This document shows positions 7,535-15,754 of a stretch of DNA of 53,333 nucleotides, piece after piece. A program made the position numbers and the translations under genes. The first letter of the stretch is position 1; the number at the start of each line of letters is the position of its first letter. The notes beneath the pieces are model-generated. The model ran no database searches. It saw only the letters and a list, made by a program, of their open reading frames with translations, and was not told the origin of the DNA. This DNA comes from Erysipelotrichaceae bacterium (GTDB taxonomy: Bacteria > Bacillota_I > Bacilli_A > Erysipelotrichales > Erysipelotrichaceae): NCBI GenBank assembly GCA_003520745.1, contig DOUE01000004.1:1-53333 (forward strand). The letters are read 5' to 3'.

Positions 7535-8125
7535 ATGGGCAAAAAAGTTCGCATTCCATTTCATCTAAATGCGGAAGGTGTCGACACACTAACCGATCAT
7601 GAAATCGTCGCGATTCTACAGGGTGCCGACCCGATGATCGGAGTAGGTGGAAGAAACCTGCTGGCTAAGGTATTGAAAGGTTCCAAATCAAAAGCCATCA
7701 TCGATCACGAACTGAATTTTTGTTCTGTTTATGGCTTTTATCATGACAAAACATTGGAAGAAATCACGCATCGAATCGATAAAGCTATTTATTTAGGGTA
7801 TCTTAAACTGGAATATCAGGGTAAGTTACCCGTTTTTGTTTTTACAGAGACGGGGTGGAACATTGTAAAGTCGGCGATGGTGTGCGAACTATATACAAAG
7901 ATCACTGAAAGTATCCGGAATACCGATTTATTGTTTTGTGAACAATTAAAGGGTCGCAACCGAGAGATGATTCTACTGCTGATCGATAAATTGAAGAACG
8001 AAGCCGATGCATCGTTTGTGCCATTTCTCCAAATGTGGGAGAAAATAGAGTATAAGAAGATACGCGATGAAATCAAAGTGGTATTGGATACAATTCGGGA
8101 GAGAGGAAAAATCGATGCGACTTGA
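7535..8125 (+). CDS. RQC-minor-1-like DNA-binding protein
   Basis: 196 aa. ATG at 7535 is chosen over the preceding GTG because of the CGAGGT site 6 bases upstream. N-terminal third reads RIPFHLNAEGVDTL...EIVAILQGAD...GGRNLLAKVLKGSKSK, and the middle has YGFYHDKTLEEI...ID.AI..GYLKLEY, which I recognise as the winged-helix RQC-minor-1 pattern: a stand-alone relative of the RecQ C-terminal DNA-binding domain. The rest is helical. It overlaps the following SWIM zinc-finger gene by 11 bases, so the two are translationally coupled. AT-rich relative to flanking genes. Function of the family is not established; DNA binding is inferred from the fold. Confidence 0.65.
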   Translation: MGKKVRIPFHLNAEGVDTLTDHEIVAILQGADPMIGVGGRNLLAKVLKGSKSKAIIDHELNFCSVYGFYHDKTLEEITHRIDKAIYLGYLKLEYQGKLPVFVFTETGWNIVKSAMVCELYTKITESIRNTDLLFCEQLKGRNREMILLLIDKLKNEADASFVPFLQMWEKIEYKKIRDEIKVVLDTIRERGKIDAT

Positions 8126-9806
8126 CGAAATTAACGAATGGATCGACGCAACGATCATTTCTAGAGGAAAGAGTTATTTTAGGGAAGGCAGGGTGCTTTC
8201 TGTAAATGAAAAGGTTTCGAATCAATTCCAATGCCTTGTTGAAGGGACAAGAGATTATGTCGTTGAAGTAACTTTGGATGAAGATCAAGAAATCGAATAT
8301 TCTGCATGCACTTGCCCATATGATCAAGGTGAATTTTGCAAGCACGAGGTAGCTGCTTTTTTGGCGATCGATGAATATCTATCCAAGAAAGATAAGCAGG
8401 AATTGGATCAAGACTGTGGATCGACGCATCGAAACCTCGATGATATTTTCAGAAGTATGAGCAAAGACGAGGTGGTCTCGTTGCTAAGAGAGATCGTAAA
8501 GAACGATGGGAAATTGAAACGCAGAATTATGGTGAAATTCGGAGACTTAAGAGATGAGGATTTACTTCGTCAAACAAGCAAGATGGTTCGAGAGAGCCTA
8601 GAAGAGTTTGTGGATACCTATGGATATACGACTGACGATTCCGACGAAATCTACTGTGACGGTGTTGATGAAGCCCTAAGCAAAGCACATGAGTATCTAG
8701 ATGAAGGCAGGGTGATGCTATCGATTAAGATTTTGCTTGAAATCTATCGAGAAATGAACCGAATGATATCGTTCTACGGAATGTTCAATGATCGAGTGCT
8801 CAGTTCGAAATACCTAGAAACATCAGAGGATTTAAAGGTATGCTTTAGCCATCCCAAGCTCAGCGATGGTGAAAGAGACAATGTGTATGATTTGATCCTT
8901 CAGTGGATTGAGAAGTTCATACAGAATAGAGAATATCAGAGCGCCATTCACTTCATCGAGTTGGCAATCGAGGTAATGCGTCATCCGTATCAAAAAGAAG
9001 TTATGGATGAGCTTGTCGAATACTTCATTTGCGAACTTCAAGAAGAAGAACTTGAGTTTTTGTATCTGGAAAAACTTCGATTCTGTCAATACCGATACAT
9101 CAAGAAAATAGCTGGGGAAAACTCGGCAGAGAGGTTCATGTATACTCAACTCGATCTTCCGATATTCCGGGAACTTGCGATCCAACAAGCGATGTCAATC
9201 TCGGATTATGAATCAGCAATAGCGCTTTGCATAGGGGGTGAAAGAATAAGTAAAGAAAATTCACTGAACGATGTCCGGTGGAAGAAAATGCGGGTTGAAA
9301 TCTATGAGAAAATCAACGATCTACCAAGATTTCACGATCTTGCCATCGAGTTGATTCTAAGAGGGAATGAAGTGTATTACGATAAATTGAAAACTAAGTA
9401 TGAAGATGAACAATGGCGAAAAGTCTATCCAAAATTGATAGCGAAGATTGAATCAGAAAATCGATACGGCTCTTGGGTATTTCTCAATTTATTGATAAAG
9501 GAACAAGAGAAAGAAAAAATTATAAATTTCTTAAGGCAAAACCCGAGATTCGCTCCTGATGTTTACAGACATGTTCTCCCCGAATTCAATCATGAAATGA
9601 TCTCGATTTTTGAGGCTTATATTAAAGAGCAGGTCAAAATCTCGAGTACACGAGACCTTTACATAAAGTGTTGTGACTTGATCCGAACGATGGTTAGCAT
9701 CGGTGGTAAGAACGAAGGTAAGGAAATGATTTTGTGGATTAGGGAGAATTTCCGTAGACGAAGCGCATTGTTGGAGGAAATATCGAAAATCGAGATTTTT
9801 TTGTGA
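8115..9806 (+). CDS. SWIM zinc-finger protein with long helical repeat region
   Basis: 563 aa from ATG 8115, which sits 9 bases after GAGAGGAAAA and overlaps the previous gene. Residues about 1-85 include the SWIM signature: C65, C67, C75 and H77 (CTC..., FCKH), a zinc-binding fold that contacts DNA or protein. The remaining 480 residues are helix-rich, with many E/K and tandem 'YQSAIHFIELAIEV' and 'YESAIALC' style pairs that look like TPR/HEAT-type solenoid repeats. Most bacterial SWIM proteins are next to or fused with SNF2 helicases; none is present here. The only partner is the RQC-minor-like gene. The gene is AT-rich and likely acquired. The SWIM call is firm, the function unknown. Confidence 0.8.
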   Translation: MRLDEINEWIDATIISRGKSYFREGRVLSVNEKVSNQFQCLVEGTRDYVVEVTLDEDQEIEYSACTCPYDQGEFCKHEVAAFLAIDEYLSKKDKQELDQDCGSTHRNLDDIFRSMSKDEVVSLLREIVKNDGKLKRRIMVKFGDLRDEDLLRQTSKMVRESLEEFVDTYGYTTDDSDEIYCDGVDEALSKAHEYLDEGRVMLSIKILLEIYREMNRMISFYGMFNDRVLSSKYLETSEDLKVCFSHPKLSDGERDNVYDLILQWIEKFIQNREYQSAIHFIELAIEVMRHPYQKEVMDELVEYFICELQEEELEFLYLEKLRFCQYRYIKKIAGENSAERFMYTQLDLPIFRELAIQQAMSISDYESAIALCIGGERISKENSLNDVRWKKMRVEIYEKINDLPRFHDLAIELILRGNEVYYDKLKTKYEDEQWRKVYPKLIAKIESENRYGSWVFLNLLIKEQEKEKIINFLRQNPRFAPDVYRHVLPEFNHEMISIFEAYIKEQVKISSTRDLYIKCCDLIRTMVSIGGKNEGKEMILWIRENFRRRSALLEEISKIEIFL

Positions 9807-9872
9807 ACCGACACTACTTTAAACCAATGAATGGATGACAAAATGGGCATTTAAAAATCTTTCGCCGAATTA

Positions 9873-9901
9873 TTGCGTAAATGTAAGCGCTATGATACTA
9901 T
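9873..9901 (+). promoter_or_regulatory. Promoter with cre-like box in its spacer
   Basis: TTGCGT (9873-9878), 17-base spacer, TACTAT (9896-9901). The spacer contains TGTAAGCGCTATGA (9882-9895), which matches the CcpA catabolite box consensus except near its last positions. If CcpA exists in this organism it would occlude the promoter. The promoter drives the membrane hydrolase at 10021 through a leader of more than 100 bases. Confidence 0.5.
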
Positions 9902-9932
9902 GTAATTACAAGTTAATCAAACTGTTCAGAGA

Positions 9933-9990
9933 CATCGAAACAAGGCAGTAATCATGTGGATACGTGGTTTTTGCCTTTTTTTTGTCGATG
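9933..9990 (+). promoter_or_regulatory. Structured leader with terminator-like hairpin (attenuator candidate)
   Basis: Downstream of the promoter and upstream of the ribosome site: AAGGCA (9942-9947) pairs with TGCCTT (9972-9977), enclosing a second small stem (CATGT/ACGTG at about 9953-9957 and 9962-9966), then eight T. An outer arm CATCGA (9933-9938) pairs with TCGATG (9985-9990) beyond the T-run. A terminator-shaped hairpin inside a leader suggests regulated early termination. I do not recognise a known riboswitch class. Confidence 0.45.
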
Positions 9991-10020
9991 AAGGTTTGAC
10001 TTCAAGGAGGAAGGGACTGA

Positions 10021-12078
10021 ATGAGAAAGTTTACGGCCAAGCTTAAAGATCCGAAACGACTTTTCGTAGTTCTGTTGGCAACGGTTTTGTTGGCAAGTGT
10101 CTTCGCAAACCTCATGAATACCTCGTTCTACACGGTTTCCGTGAAACGTATCAGCTTCGATACGCCCAGCGGAACCCTCTCCGGCTTATTGTATCTGCCC
10201 AAGGATGCAAGCAAGGATGATCCTCGTCCGACGATCATCACGACCCACGGGTACCTGAATTCAGCTGAAATGCAGGATGCCCCGGCGATCGAAATGTCGC
10301 GCCGCGGGTATGTCGTTCTGGCCTTGGATATGTACGATCATGGACATTCGATCACCAAAGTCGAATTCGAAGCCGCCGGGGCGTTCTTTACGTTCTGGAC
10401 GACGGCGATGTACGACGCGACGAAGTACATGTACGACCAAGACTATGTCTTGAAAGATCGCAACGGCAACGGGATCATCGCGGTCAGCGGTCACTCGATG
10501 GGCGGATTCGCCTCGTCGATGGCGGTCGTCGCCGATGAAATGCAGTTCGCGACCAGCGGTTTCCGCAGAATCCATGCGGATTTGACGGTCGGATCGGACT
10601 TCTCGCTTTCCGGTTATGCCGGGGTTACGGCGGAAGTCGCCTTGGCGATGGCCGGCCCGCGTATCTCGGGTAAGATCGCAGCCCACTTCGATGAATTCTT
10701 CTTCGACATGGCCGCATCCGCCGCAGGCAAGACGGTCATCTACAAAGACTACATCAAACAGGATGAAGGGAAAGCGTTCTTAGGCAATCCCGCCAATCCC
10801 GAACCCGGCGTCTTCTATAAAGTCGGGAACGCCCGTCGTGTCATCTACACCCCGTATGAAATCCATCCGTGGAACCACTTCTCCATCGGGACCACCGCGA
10901 ACATCATCGATTTCTACGCCGAAGCGTTCGACGGATACAAATCACTGAATATTTCAACATTGGGATCTTCCAGCCAAATCTGGTGGTTGAAAGAAATGTT
11001 CGAATTCATCGCCTTGCTTGGCTTCTTCGCGATGTTGATGCCGTTGGCGTCGATTCTACTGGCGACGCCGGTCTTCGCATCCCTCAACCAACCGAGTGAA
11101 AAACTCGTTCCGGGACCCAAGAGCGCTACCTCGAAAGCCATTTTCTGGGTTGTTCTGCTTATCAGCGCCGCGTTCCCCGCCTATTTCTTCCCGGACATGA
11201 TGGATAAACTCGCTCCGGGTCTATTGATTCTTCAACGTTTCGCCGAAGTCATGTTGGGTGTCGGTGCCATCATGTTGGTATTGACCCTGGTCCAGGACAA
11301 AGCGAAGAACACATCCCGGATCGTCGCGAGCGTGCTGACGCTCCTCACCGCCTTCGTCATGCGTTATTTCACCACCAACGCCGCCACCTTGTTTGTCTTG
11401 GGTAAAGTCTTCAACCAACCCACCACCAACCAAATCGTTTACTGGGCATTGATGAGCGGATTCTTCGGATTGATCGTCATGTCGGTCTTCCACTTCTTCG
11501 ACAGAAGTCGCAACCCCGAATTCAAACTCAGCTCCTACGGTCTCAGCGCTTCGGTCAAGAACATCGTTCTCGCCCTGGTCCTCGCCGTCGTCTTGGTTCT
11601 GGTCGGCTATGCCGTGCTCTTCCTCGTCGATGCCGTTCTCGTCACCGACTTCCGTCTCTGGAGTTGGGCGGTCAAGACCTTCGATCTGACCCATCTGAGA
11701 ACCCTCTTCAATTATGTTCCGTTCTTCTTCGTGTTCTACCTGATCAACAGCGTCGCCATCAACCTCAATTCCAACAACACCTACATGCATGGTTGGAAAG
11801 GCTACCTCGTCGGTATCCTGATGACGGTCGGCGGATTGATCGTCTACTTGGTTTATCATTATGGTTTGGTCTTCGCGACCGGTACGGCCGGGTATCCTGC
11901 GCAAGCCCTCAACAGCATCTTGTTGTTCGCCTTGATCCCGACCTTGATCGTCGCGGTCATCTTCGCCAAACGCCTCTATAAGAAGACCGGCAACGTCTAT
12001 ACCGCAGCGGTATTGAACGCCGTCCTGATGACCATGATCACGGTAGCGAATACGATCATGTACTTCAACGTCAAGTAA
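10021..12078 (+). CDS. Alpha/beta hydrolase fused to a multi-pass membrane domain
   Basis: 685 aa. One N-terminal membrane anchor (about 12-33) is followed by an extracytoplasmic dienelactone-hydrolase-like domain to about residue 320: oxyanion-hole THG near 75, nucleophile elbow GHSMGG with Ser159, and a late HPWNHFS (about 288-294) as candidate catalytic histidine. The C-terminal half has eight or so hydrophobic segments (330-680) with no motif I recognise. Ribosome site AAGGAGGAAGG, ATG 10021. It is a single-gene unit between its own promoter and a bidirectional terminator. It probably cleaves an ester or amide at the membrane, perhaps coupling this to transport. The hydrolase part is secure, the substrate unknown. 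Confidence 0.8.
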   Translation: MRKFTAKLKDPKRLFVVLLATVLLASVFANLMNTSFYTVSVKRISFDTPSGTLSGLLYLPKDASKDDPRPTIITTHGYLNSAEMQDAPAIEMSRRGYVVLALDMYDHGHSITKVEFEAAGAFFTFWTTAMYDATKYMYDQDYVLKDRNGNGIIAVSGHSMGGFASSMAVVADEMQFATSGFRRIHADLTVGSDFSLSGYAGVTAEVALAMAGPRISGKIAAHFDEFFFDMAASAAGKTVIYKDYIKQDEGKAFLGNPANPEPGVFYKVGNARRVIYTPYEIHPWNHFSIGTTANIIDFYAEAFDGYKSLNISTLGSSSQIWWLKEMFEFIALLGFFAMLMPLASILLATPVFASLNQPSEKLVPGPKSATSKAIFWVVLLISAAFPAYFFPDMMDKLAPGLLILQRFAEVMLGVGAIMLVLTLVQDKAKNTSRIVASVLTLLTAFVMRYFTTNAATLFVLGKVFNQPTTNQIVYWALMSGFFGLIVMSVFHFFDRSRNPEFKLSSYGLSASVKNIVLALVLAVVLVLVGYAVLFLVDAVLVTDFRLWSWAVKTFDLTHLRTLFNYVPFFFVFYLINSVAINLNSNNTYMHGWKGYLVGILMTVGGLIVYLVYHYGLVFATGTAGYPAQALNSILLFALIPTLIVAVIFAKRLYKKTGNVYTAAVLNAVLMTMITVANTIMYFNVK

Positions 12079-12100
12079 TCACTCGATACAAGCCAATGAA

Positions 12101-12139
12101 AAAGACGGTAAGCGCGTTTGCGCCTACCGTCTTTTTTTT
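12101..12139. terminator. Bidirectional intrinsic terminator
   Basis: Stem AGACGGTA...TACCGTCT (12103-12110 with 12125-12132) with GCGC/GCGC inner pairing, A-run before and T-run after. It separates the hydrolase gene from the convergent ABC operon and can serve both strands. Confidence 0.8.
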
Positions 12140-12904
12140 CTAGAGTTTCCGACGTCTGAAGACCATCATCGACGAGCCAAGCAAGAGGACGGTCAACCCC
12201 AAGGTAACCCCGACAGGTAAAGTCAGGTCTGAGATTTGCGACGCACCACTCAACAGAGCGGTGTTCAGCGAAGCAAGGGTGATCGGATTCAAGGCATGGA
12301 GTCGTGGGAAGATGTCGAGAAGAAGCAAAATCAGAAGCGATACGGCCGTAAGGGCTAAGCCGGCGAAATTGCCGGAGGTGAATGAACTGAAGAAGAGAAG
12401 GCTGGCGAGCAGGAAGAGTCCGAAAAGCCAAAGACAGAAGATCGAGAACAGAAGGTTGGGTTGTATCCCCGAACCAAACAGATAAGCGGTATAGCCGAAG
12501 GTCGTAATGAAGGATGCCAGCAGGGTAAGTGTCCAGAGAATCGAAGCGACGGTGAACTTGGCAAGGATCACCACGTGGCGCGACAATCCTTTGGTGACCA
12601 TGTTGATGAGCGTCCCTTTCGTGATTTCAGTCGAAAGCATTCCGCCAAACACCAACAGAACGACAAGCAACCCCATTTGGGAAGTGTTCTTGAAGAACTG
12701 GGCATAGGCATCCAAAGCGGTGGGTTCGGGGATCGTGATGACGATGCCGTCCAAGGCGAGGGACTTGAAGATCTCGGGCATCAATTTCGCCGTGAGGGGA
12801 CTCATCATCCCGAACAACAAGAACACGATCATCAGGATCAACACCTTATGGGTGCGAAGATTTTCCAGGACTTCTTTCTTACAAAACGCGATGTAGCTTC
12901 TCAT
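12140..12904 (-). CDS. ABC-2 type transporter permease
   Basis: 254 aa with six hydrophobic segments; N-terminal FCKKEVLENLRTHK followed by a first helix is the classic opening of ABC-2 (NatB/YhaP-like) permeases, and a large extracytoplasmic loop follows (about 35-75). The start codon overlaps the stop of the ATPase gene (ATGA, 12901-12904), so both are translated together. It probably exports a small molecule, peptide or ion, or takes part in envelope stress response; the substrate is not readable. Confidence 0.87.
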   Translation of the reverse strand: MRSYIAFCKKEVLENLRTHKVLILMIVFLLFGMMSPLTAKLMPEIFKSLALDGIVITIPEPTALDAYAQFFKNTSQMGLLVVLLVFGGMLSTEITKGTLINMVTKGLSRHVVILAKFTVASILWTLTLLASFITTFGYTAYLFGSGIQPNLLFSIFCLWLFGLFLLASLLFFSSFTSGNFAGLALTAVSLLILLLLDIFPRLHALNPITLASLNTALLSGASQISDLTLPVGVTLGLTVLLLGSSMMVFRRRKL

Positions 12905-13818
12905 TTGATGATCTCCATGAACAGACTCTCAAGGGTCGGTTCACCGACTTCAAACTTCAACAACATAAGTTTCGAGCGGGTCAGATGTTCAAGTAGTCGT
13001 TGGTTTCCATCGATCGTATCGCTCAGACGGACAAGCAAAGCACGGTTTTGAGTTTCAACGGACGATACGAACGGAAGATCGCTTAACGTGCGATGGAGTT
13101 CCTGAAGGTCGTGGGTGCTTTCGAATTCGAGCGTCACCGTATTCTCGCGATGACGGCTCTTGATGTCGCTAAGATCCCCCTCAAGCATCAGTTTTCCATC
13201 GTTCAGGATCCCGACCCGGTCGCAGATCCGCTCGACATCCGACAAGATGTGGGTGGAGAAGAGGACCGTGGTGTATTTCTTCGCCGCATGGAGGATCGAC
13301 AGGATCTCACTCCGGCCGATCGGATCCAAGGCCGACGTCGGTTCGTCGCAGATCAACAGTTTCGGGGAATTCAACAGCGCCTGGGCGATCCCCAAGCGTT
13401 GTTTCATCCCGCGTGAATAAGTGGAAATCTTACGTTCCACCCCGCTTAGTCCGACCAGGTTCAGCAACTCACCGCTGCGCGCGCGGATTTGGGTGTGCGA
13501 CAATCCTGTGATTTCCCCGCACAACGTCAGATATTCCTTGGCTTTCATGTAGCCGTAGAACTCAGGGACATCCGGCAGATAGCCGATATGCCGGTTGGTC
13601 GCGGTTTCCCCGAAGGTTACTTCCTCATCGCAGACACGGATCGTCCCCGAATCGCATTCCAACAAGCCCAGGATCATCTTCATGGTCGTGGTTTTCCCCG
13701 CCCCGTTCTTCCCTACGAAACCAAAGACGATGCCTTCTTCCACATCGAAACTGAGTCCGTCGATCACTTTCAGAGAACCAAAGCGCTTCGACACGTTTTT
13801 CAACGAAAGGACGTTCAT
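12901..13818 (-). CDS. ABC transporter ATP-binding protein
   Basis: 305 aa. Walker A GKNGAGKTT (about 36-44), signature YSRGMKQRL, Walker B LLICDEPTSALDP and a switch H in STHILSDVE. A C-terminal ~80-residue extension (to MEIIK) is typical of the ATPases that pair with ABC-2 exporters such as bacitracin/sodium type. ATGA overlaps with genes on both sides make it the centre of a tight operon: XRE regulator, PLDc_N mini-protein, ATPase, permease. Confidence 0.92.
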   Translation of the reverse strand: MNVLSLKNVSKRFGSLKVIDGLSFDVEEGIVFGFVGKNGAGKTTTMKMILGLLECDSGTIRVCDEEVTFGETATNRHIGYLPDVPEFYGYMKAKEYLTLCGEITGLSHTQIRARSGELLNLVGLSGVERKISTYSRGMKQRLGIAQALLNSPKLLICDEPTSALDPIGRSEILSILHAAKKYTTVLFSTHILSDVERICDRVGILNDGKLMLEGDLSDIKSRHRENTVTLEFESTHDLQELHRTLSDLPFVSSVETQNRALLVRLSDTIDGNQRLLEHLTRSKLMLLKFEVGEPTLESLFMEIIK

Positions 13819-14018
13819 GATTGGTCGCTACGTCCGATCGTGAAGTAGAGGATCGGACCGATGATTTGAACAAGAAGTACGACGAAGATCCAGATCGTCT
13901 TGTTACCGAACTTCACATCCGGGTGTTTCAAGAGATGGATCAAAGCGCTGAAGGCCAAGACAAGTTCTAGAAGGATGATCGGGATCAGAAAGGGGAGGTA
14001 TTCGATGATTTTTTCCAT
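13815..14018 (-). CDS. PLDc_N domain mini-membrane protein
   Basis: 67 aa, two hydrophobic helices (about 8-29 and 42-63) separated by LLKHPDVKFGNKTIW and ending IGPILYFTIGR. This is the PLDc_N pattern, found alone or before cardiolipin-synthase catalytic domains, and often encoded with ABC-2 exporters. No catalytic domain is present here. It overlaps the ATPase start (ATGA) and starts with an AGGAGAACCCC site. Likely an accessory membrane subunit of the exporter. Confidence 0.85.
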   Translation of the reverse strand: MEKIIEYLPFLIPIILLELVLAFSALIHLLKHPDVKFGNKTIWIFVVLLVQIIGPILYFTIGRSDQS

Positions 14019-14027
14019 GGGGTTCTC

Positions 14028-15131
14028 CTAAAGGGCGTCGAGGTCGCGGACGATCCGTTTAAACCGGTCGTTCTCCGCAAGACTCTCAAACGCGGGGTGT
14101 TTCAATAAATCCTTAAACGATTGTTTGATCGCTTGGTCGCTACGCGGGGCGAGACTTCCCAGATCCAAGGACTCGATGAGGGCTTGGATGTGGTCGAACT
14201 GCGCGTTGCCCTTCAATGTGAACGGAAACAATCCGGGTTCACAAGCGATGCGGGCATACCGTTCAAGGTGGTGCAAAGCCGGGTCGACCCTGTGTTGACT
14301 GAGATAGAGGGCGGCGGCGTTGACGTGGAACGGTAGGACGGAAGCAGGGTGGAGATGGTCGAGGTCGAAGATCTCGATTAATCGCTCGATGCTTTGCGAC
14401 CATCGATCCAAAGTCTCGGGTTTTGTGGCATAGATCGCCATCAGCCCCGGCATCGCCCCGACGATGGATAACAGATCCGTGAAAATCGACCCTTGAAGCA
14501 AATTCAAGGCTTTCTCGTTCTCTTGCTTCATGAGATAGGCGTTGGCGAGCATGATGTCGGGGTTCAGTTTAATCTCGTCCGTATCTGCGAGCAGGTCGAT
14601 GACTTCGTTGGGGTTCCCCGACATCATCCAACACGTCGCCTTAAACAGAGGGGTCTGCCTTAATATCCTAGGATCGTCGCAGTTTTGCTCGATCCGCTCG
14701 AAGAGGCGGAGAGCTTCCTGCAGAATCTCATTGCGTCGCTCGATCGACCCTGCGAGGTCGGCATGGTTCATCAGCAAGATCCCCAGATTCAGCAACAACG
14801 GCCAACAGGAATAGTACTTCTTCACAAGGGCGTTCAACTCGGTCAAGACCTCGTCGAAGGGTTCCTGTGCGAAACGCTCGGCAAGCGAACGATAGACTTT
14901 CCGTATTTCCTGCTTGGTCAGTTGCGGCTGATAATCGAACAACTCGTCGACGGTGATGTCGAAATAGGTCGCGATGACCGGCAACAAGGTGATGTCGGGA
15001 TAACTTTGACCGCTTTCCCATTTGGAAACGGCAGGCTTGGAAACGCCCAGATGATCCGCCAGTTCTTCCTGGGTCAGTTTCAGTTCTTTGCGTTTCTCGA
15101 TGATCTTGTTTCCGATCCGTATTTCTTTCAT
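14028..15131 (-). CDS. XRE-family regulator with helical repeat C-terminus
   Basis: 367 aa. Residues about 5-60 form a helix-turn-helix of the XRE/Cro class (KLTQEELADHLGVSKPAVSKWESG). The remaining 300 residues are helix-rich and TPR-like (repeated LLNLGILLM, AATCWMM, YLMKQENEKALNLL style pairs), the usual ligand- or peptide-sensing part of such regulators. It is the first gene of the operon with PLDc_N and the ABC exporter, so it probably controls them. It has its own promoter with an embedded palindrome. Confidence 0.88.
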   Translation of the reverse strand: MKEIRIGNKIIEKRKELKLTQEELADHLGVSKPAVSKWESGQSYPDITLLPVIATYFDITVDELFDYQPQLTKQEIRKVYRSLAERFAQEPFDEVLTELNALVKKYYSCWPLLLNLGILLMNHADLAGSIERRNEILQEALRLFERIEQNCDDPRILRQTPLFKATCWMMSGNPNEVIDLLADTDEIKLNPDIMLANAYLMKQENEKALNLLQGSIFTDLLSIVGAMPGLMAIYATKPETLDRWSQSIERLIEIFDLDHLHPASVLPFHVNAAALYLSQHRVDPALHHLERYARIACEPGLFPFTLKGNAQFDHIQALIESLDLGSLAPRSDQAIKQSFKDLLKHPAFESLAENDRFKRIVRDLDAL

Positions 15132-15197
15132 GGTTCCACCTCAGGTTTCATTATAGGTCGCGACATTGCTTGATACAACACACGCCTGGTTAAGTTA

Positions 15198-15226
15198 AGT
15201 ATACAAAATTAACCCATGGTTAACAA
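15198..15226 (-). promoter_or_regulatory. Promoter and operator of the XRE-ABC operon
   Basis: On the minus strand TTGTTA (15226-15221), exactly 17 bases, TATACT (15203-15198). The spacer holds a perfect palindrome TTAACC-CAT-GGTTAA (15209-15223), and GGTTAAGTTAA half sites follow at 15188-15198. This is the layout of an XRE autorepressor site. The transcript would have a leader of about 60 bases. Confidence 0.65.
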
Positions 15227-15343
15227 CACATCTTCATTGCGCTCAAGAAGATGAAATAACGGGGTGAAAAAGAGGTAATATCCAGCGAAATCGGGTAAGA
15301 TTATCCATGTAAAGACGGGTGTTTCGATCCTGAATTTCGGTTC

Positions 15344-15372
15344 TTGCATATTCCCATTACCTATGATAAACT
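15344..15372 (+). promoter_or_regulatory. Promoter of rpmE
   Basis: TTGCAT (15344-15349), 17 bases, TAAACT (15367-15372). The leader is about 50 bases and ends in GAAGGAGA before the ATG. In the 120 bases between this and the divergent XRE promoter I see no other element. Confidence 0.5.
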
Positions 15373-15429
15373 TAACACGCACTTACTTTGGATTCGCATG
15401 GAGTCCAAGGCGGAAGGAGATCCACCACC

Positions 15430-15639
15430 ATGAAAAAAGGCATTCATCCCACCTACAACAAGGTTAAAGTTCACTGCACCACTTGCGGTAACGAATTCGA
15501 TTCCGGCTCGGTTCTGAAAGAGATCCGCGTCGACACCTGCTCGAACTGCCATCCGTTCTATACCGGACGTCAACGTTTCGCCGCTGCGCAAGGACGTATC
15601 GAGAAGTTTAACCGTAAATACGGCACAAAACAAGACTAG
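15430..15639 (+). CDS. rpmE: 50S ribosomal protein L31
   Basis: 69 aa. Starts at ATG 15430 with GAAGGAGA 9 bases upstream; a longer frame from 15388 has no family support. MKKGIHPTYN opening, C16 and C19, then CSNC (C37, C40), HPFYTGRQRF and NRKYG end are diagnostic of the zinc-binding form of L31, a large-subunit protein bridging to the small subunit. Bacillus-type L31 has CxC at the first pair; here it is CTTC (CxxC), a one-residue insertion. Its position before tdk and prfA matches other Bacillota. Confidence 0.97.
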   Translation: MKKGIHPTYNKVKVHCTTCGNEFDSGSVLKEIRVDTCSNCHPFYTGRQRFAAAQGRIEKFNRKYGTKQD

Positions 15640-15651
15640 TTCAACACAGCG

Positions 15652-15680
15652 AAGGAACAGGGAAGCCTGTTCCTTTTTAT
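15652..15680 (+). terminator. Terminator after rpmE
   Basis: Ten-base stem AAGGAACAGG/CCTGTTCCTT (15652-15661 with 15666-15675), GAAG loop, T-run. Confidence 0.8.
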
Positions 15681-15754
15681 CGTGTTCGTCGACCGATTCA
15701 AGGGTTCGACCCCCGATAATTATGATAGAATAAGAACGTAAAAGAGGTGCCCCT

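Noticed and set aside
15700..15718. T-arm-like GGGTTCGACCCCC before tdk
   Set aside because: No acceptor stem, anticodon arm or CCA around it; not a tRNA.
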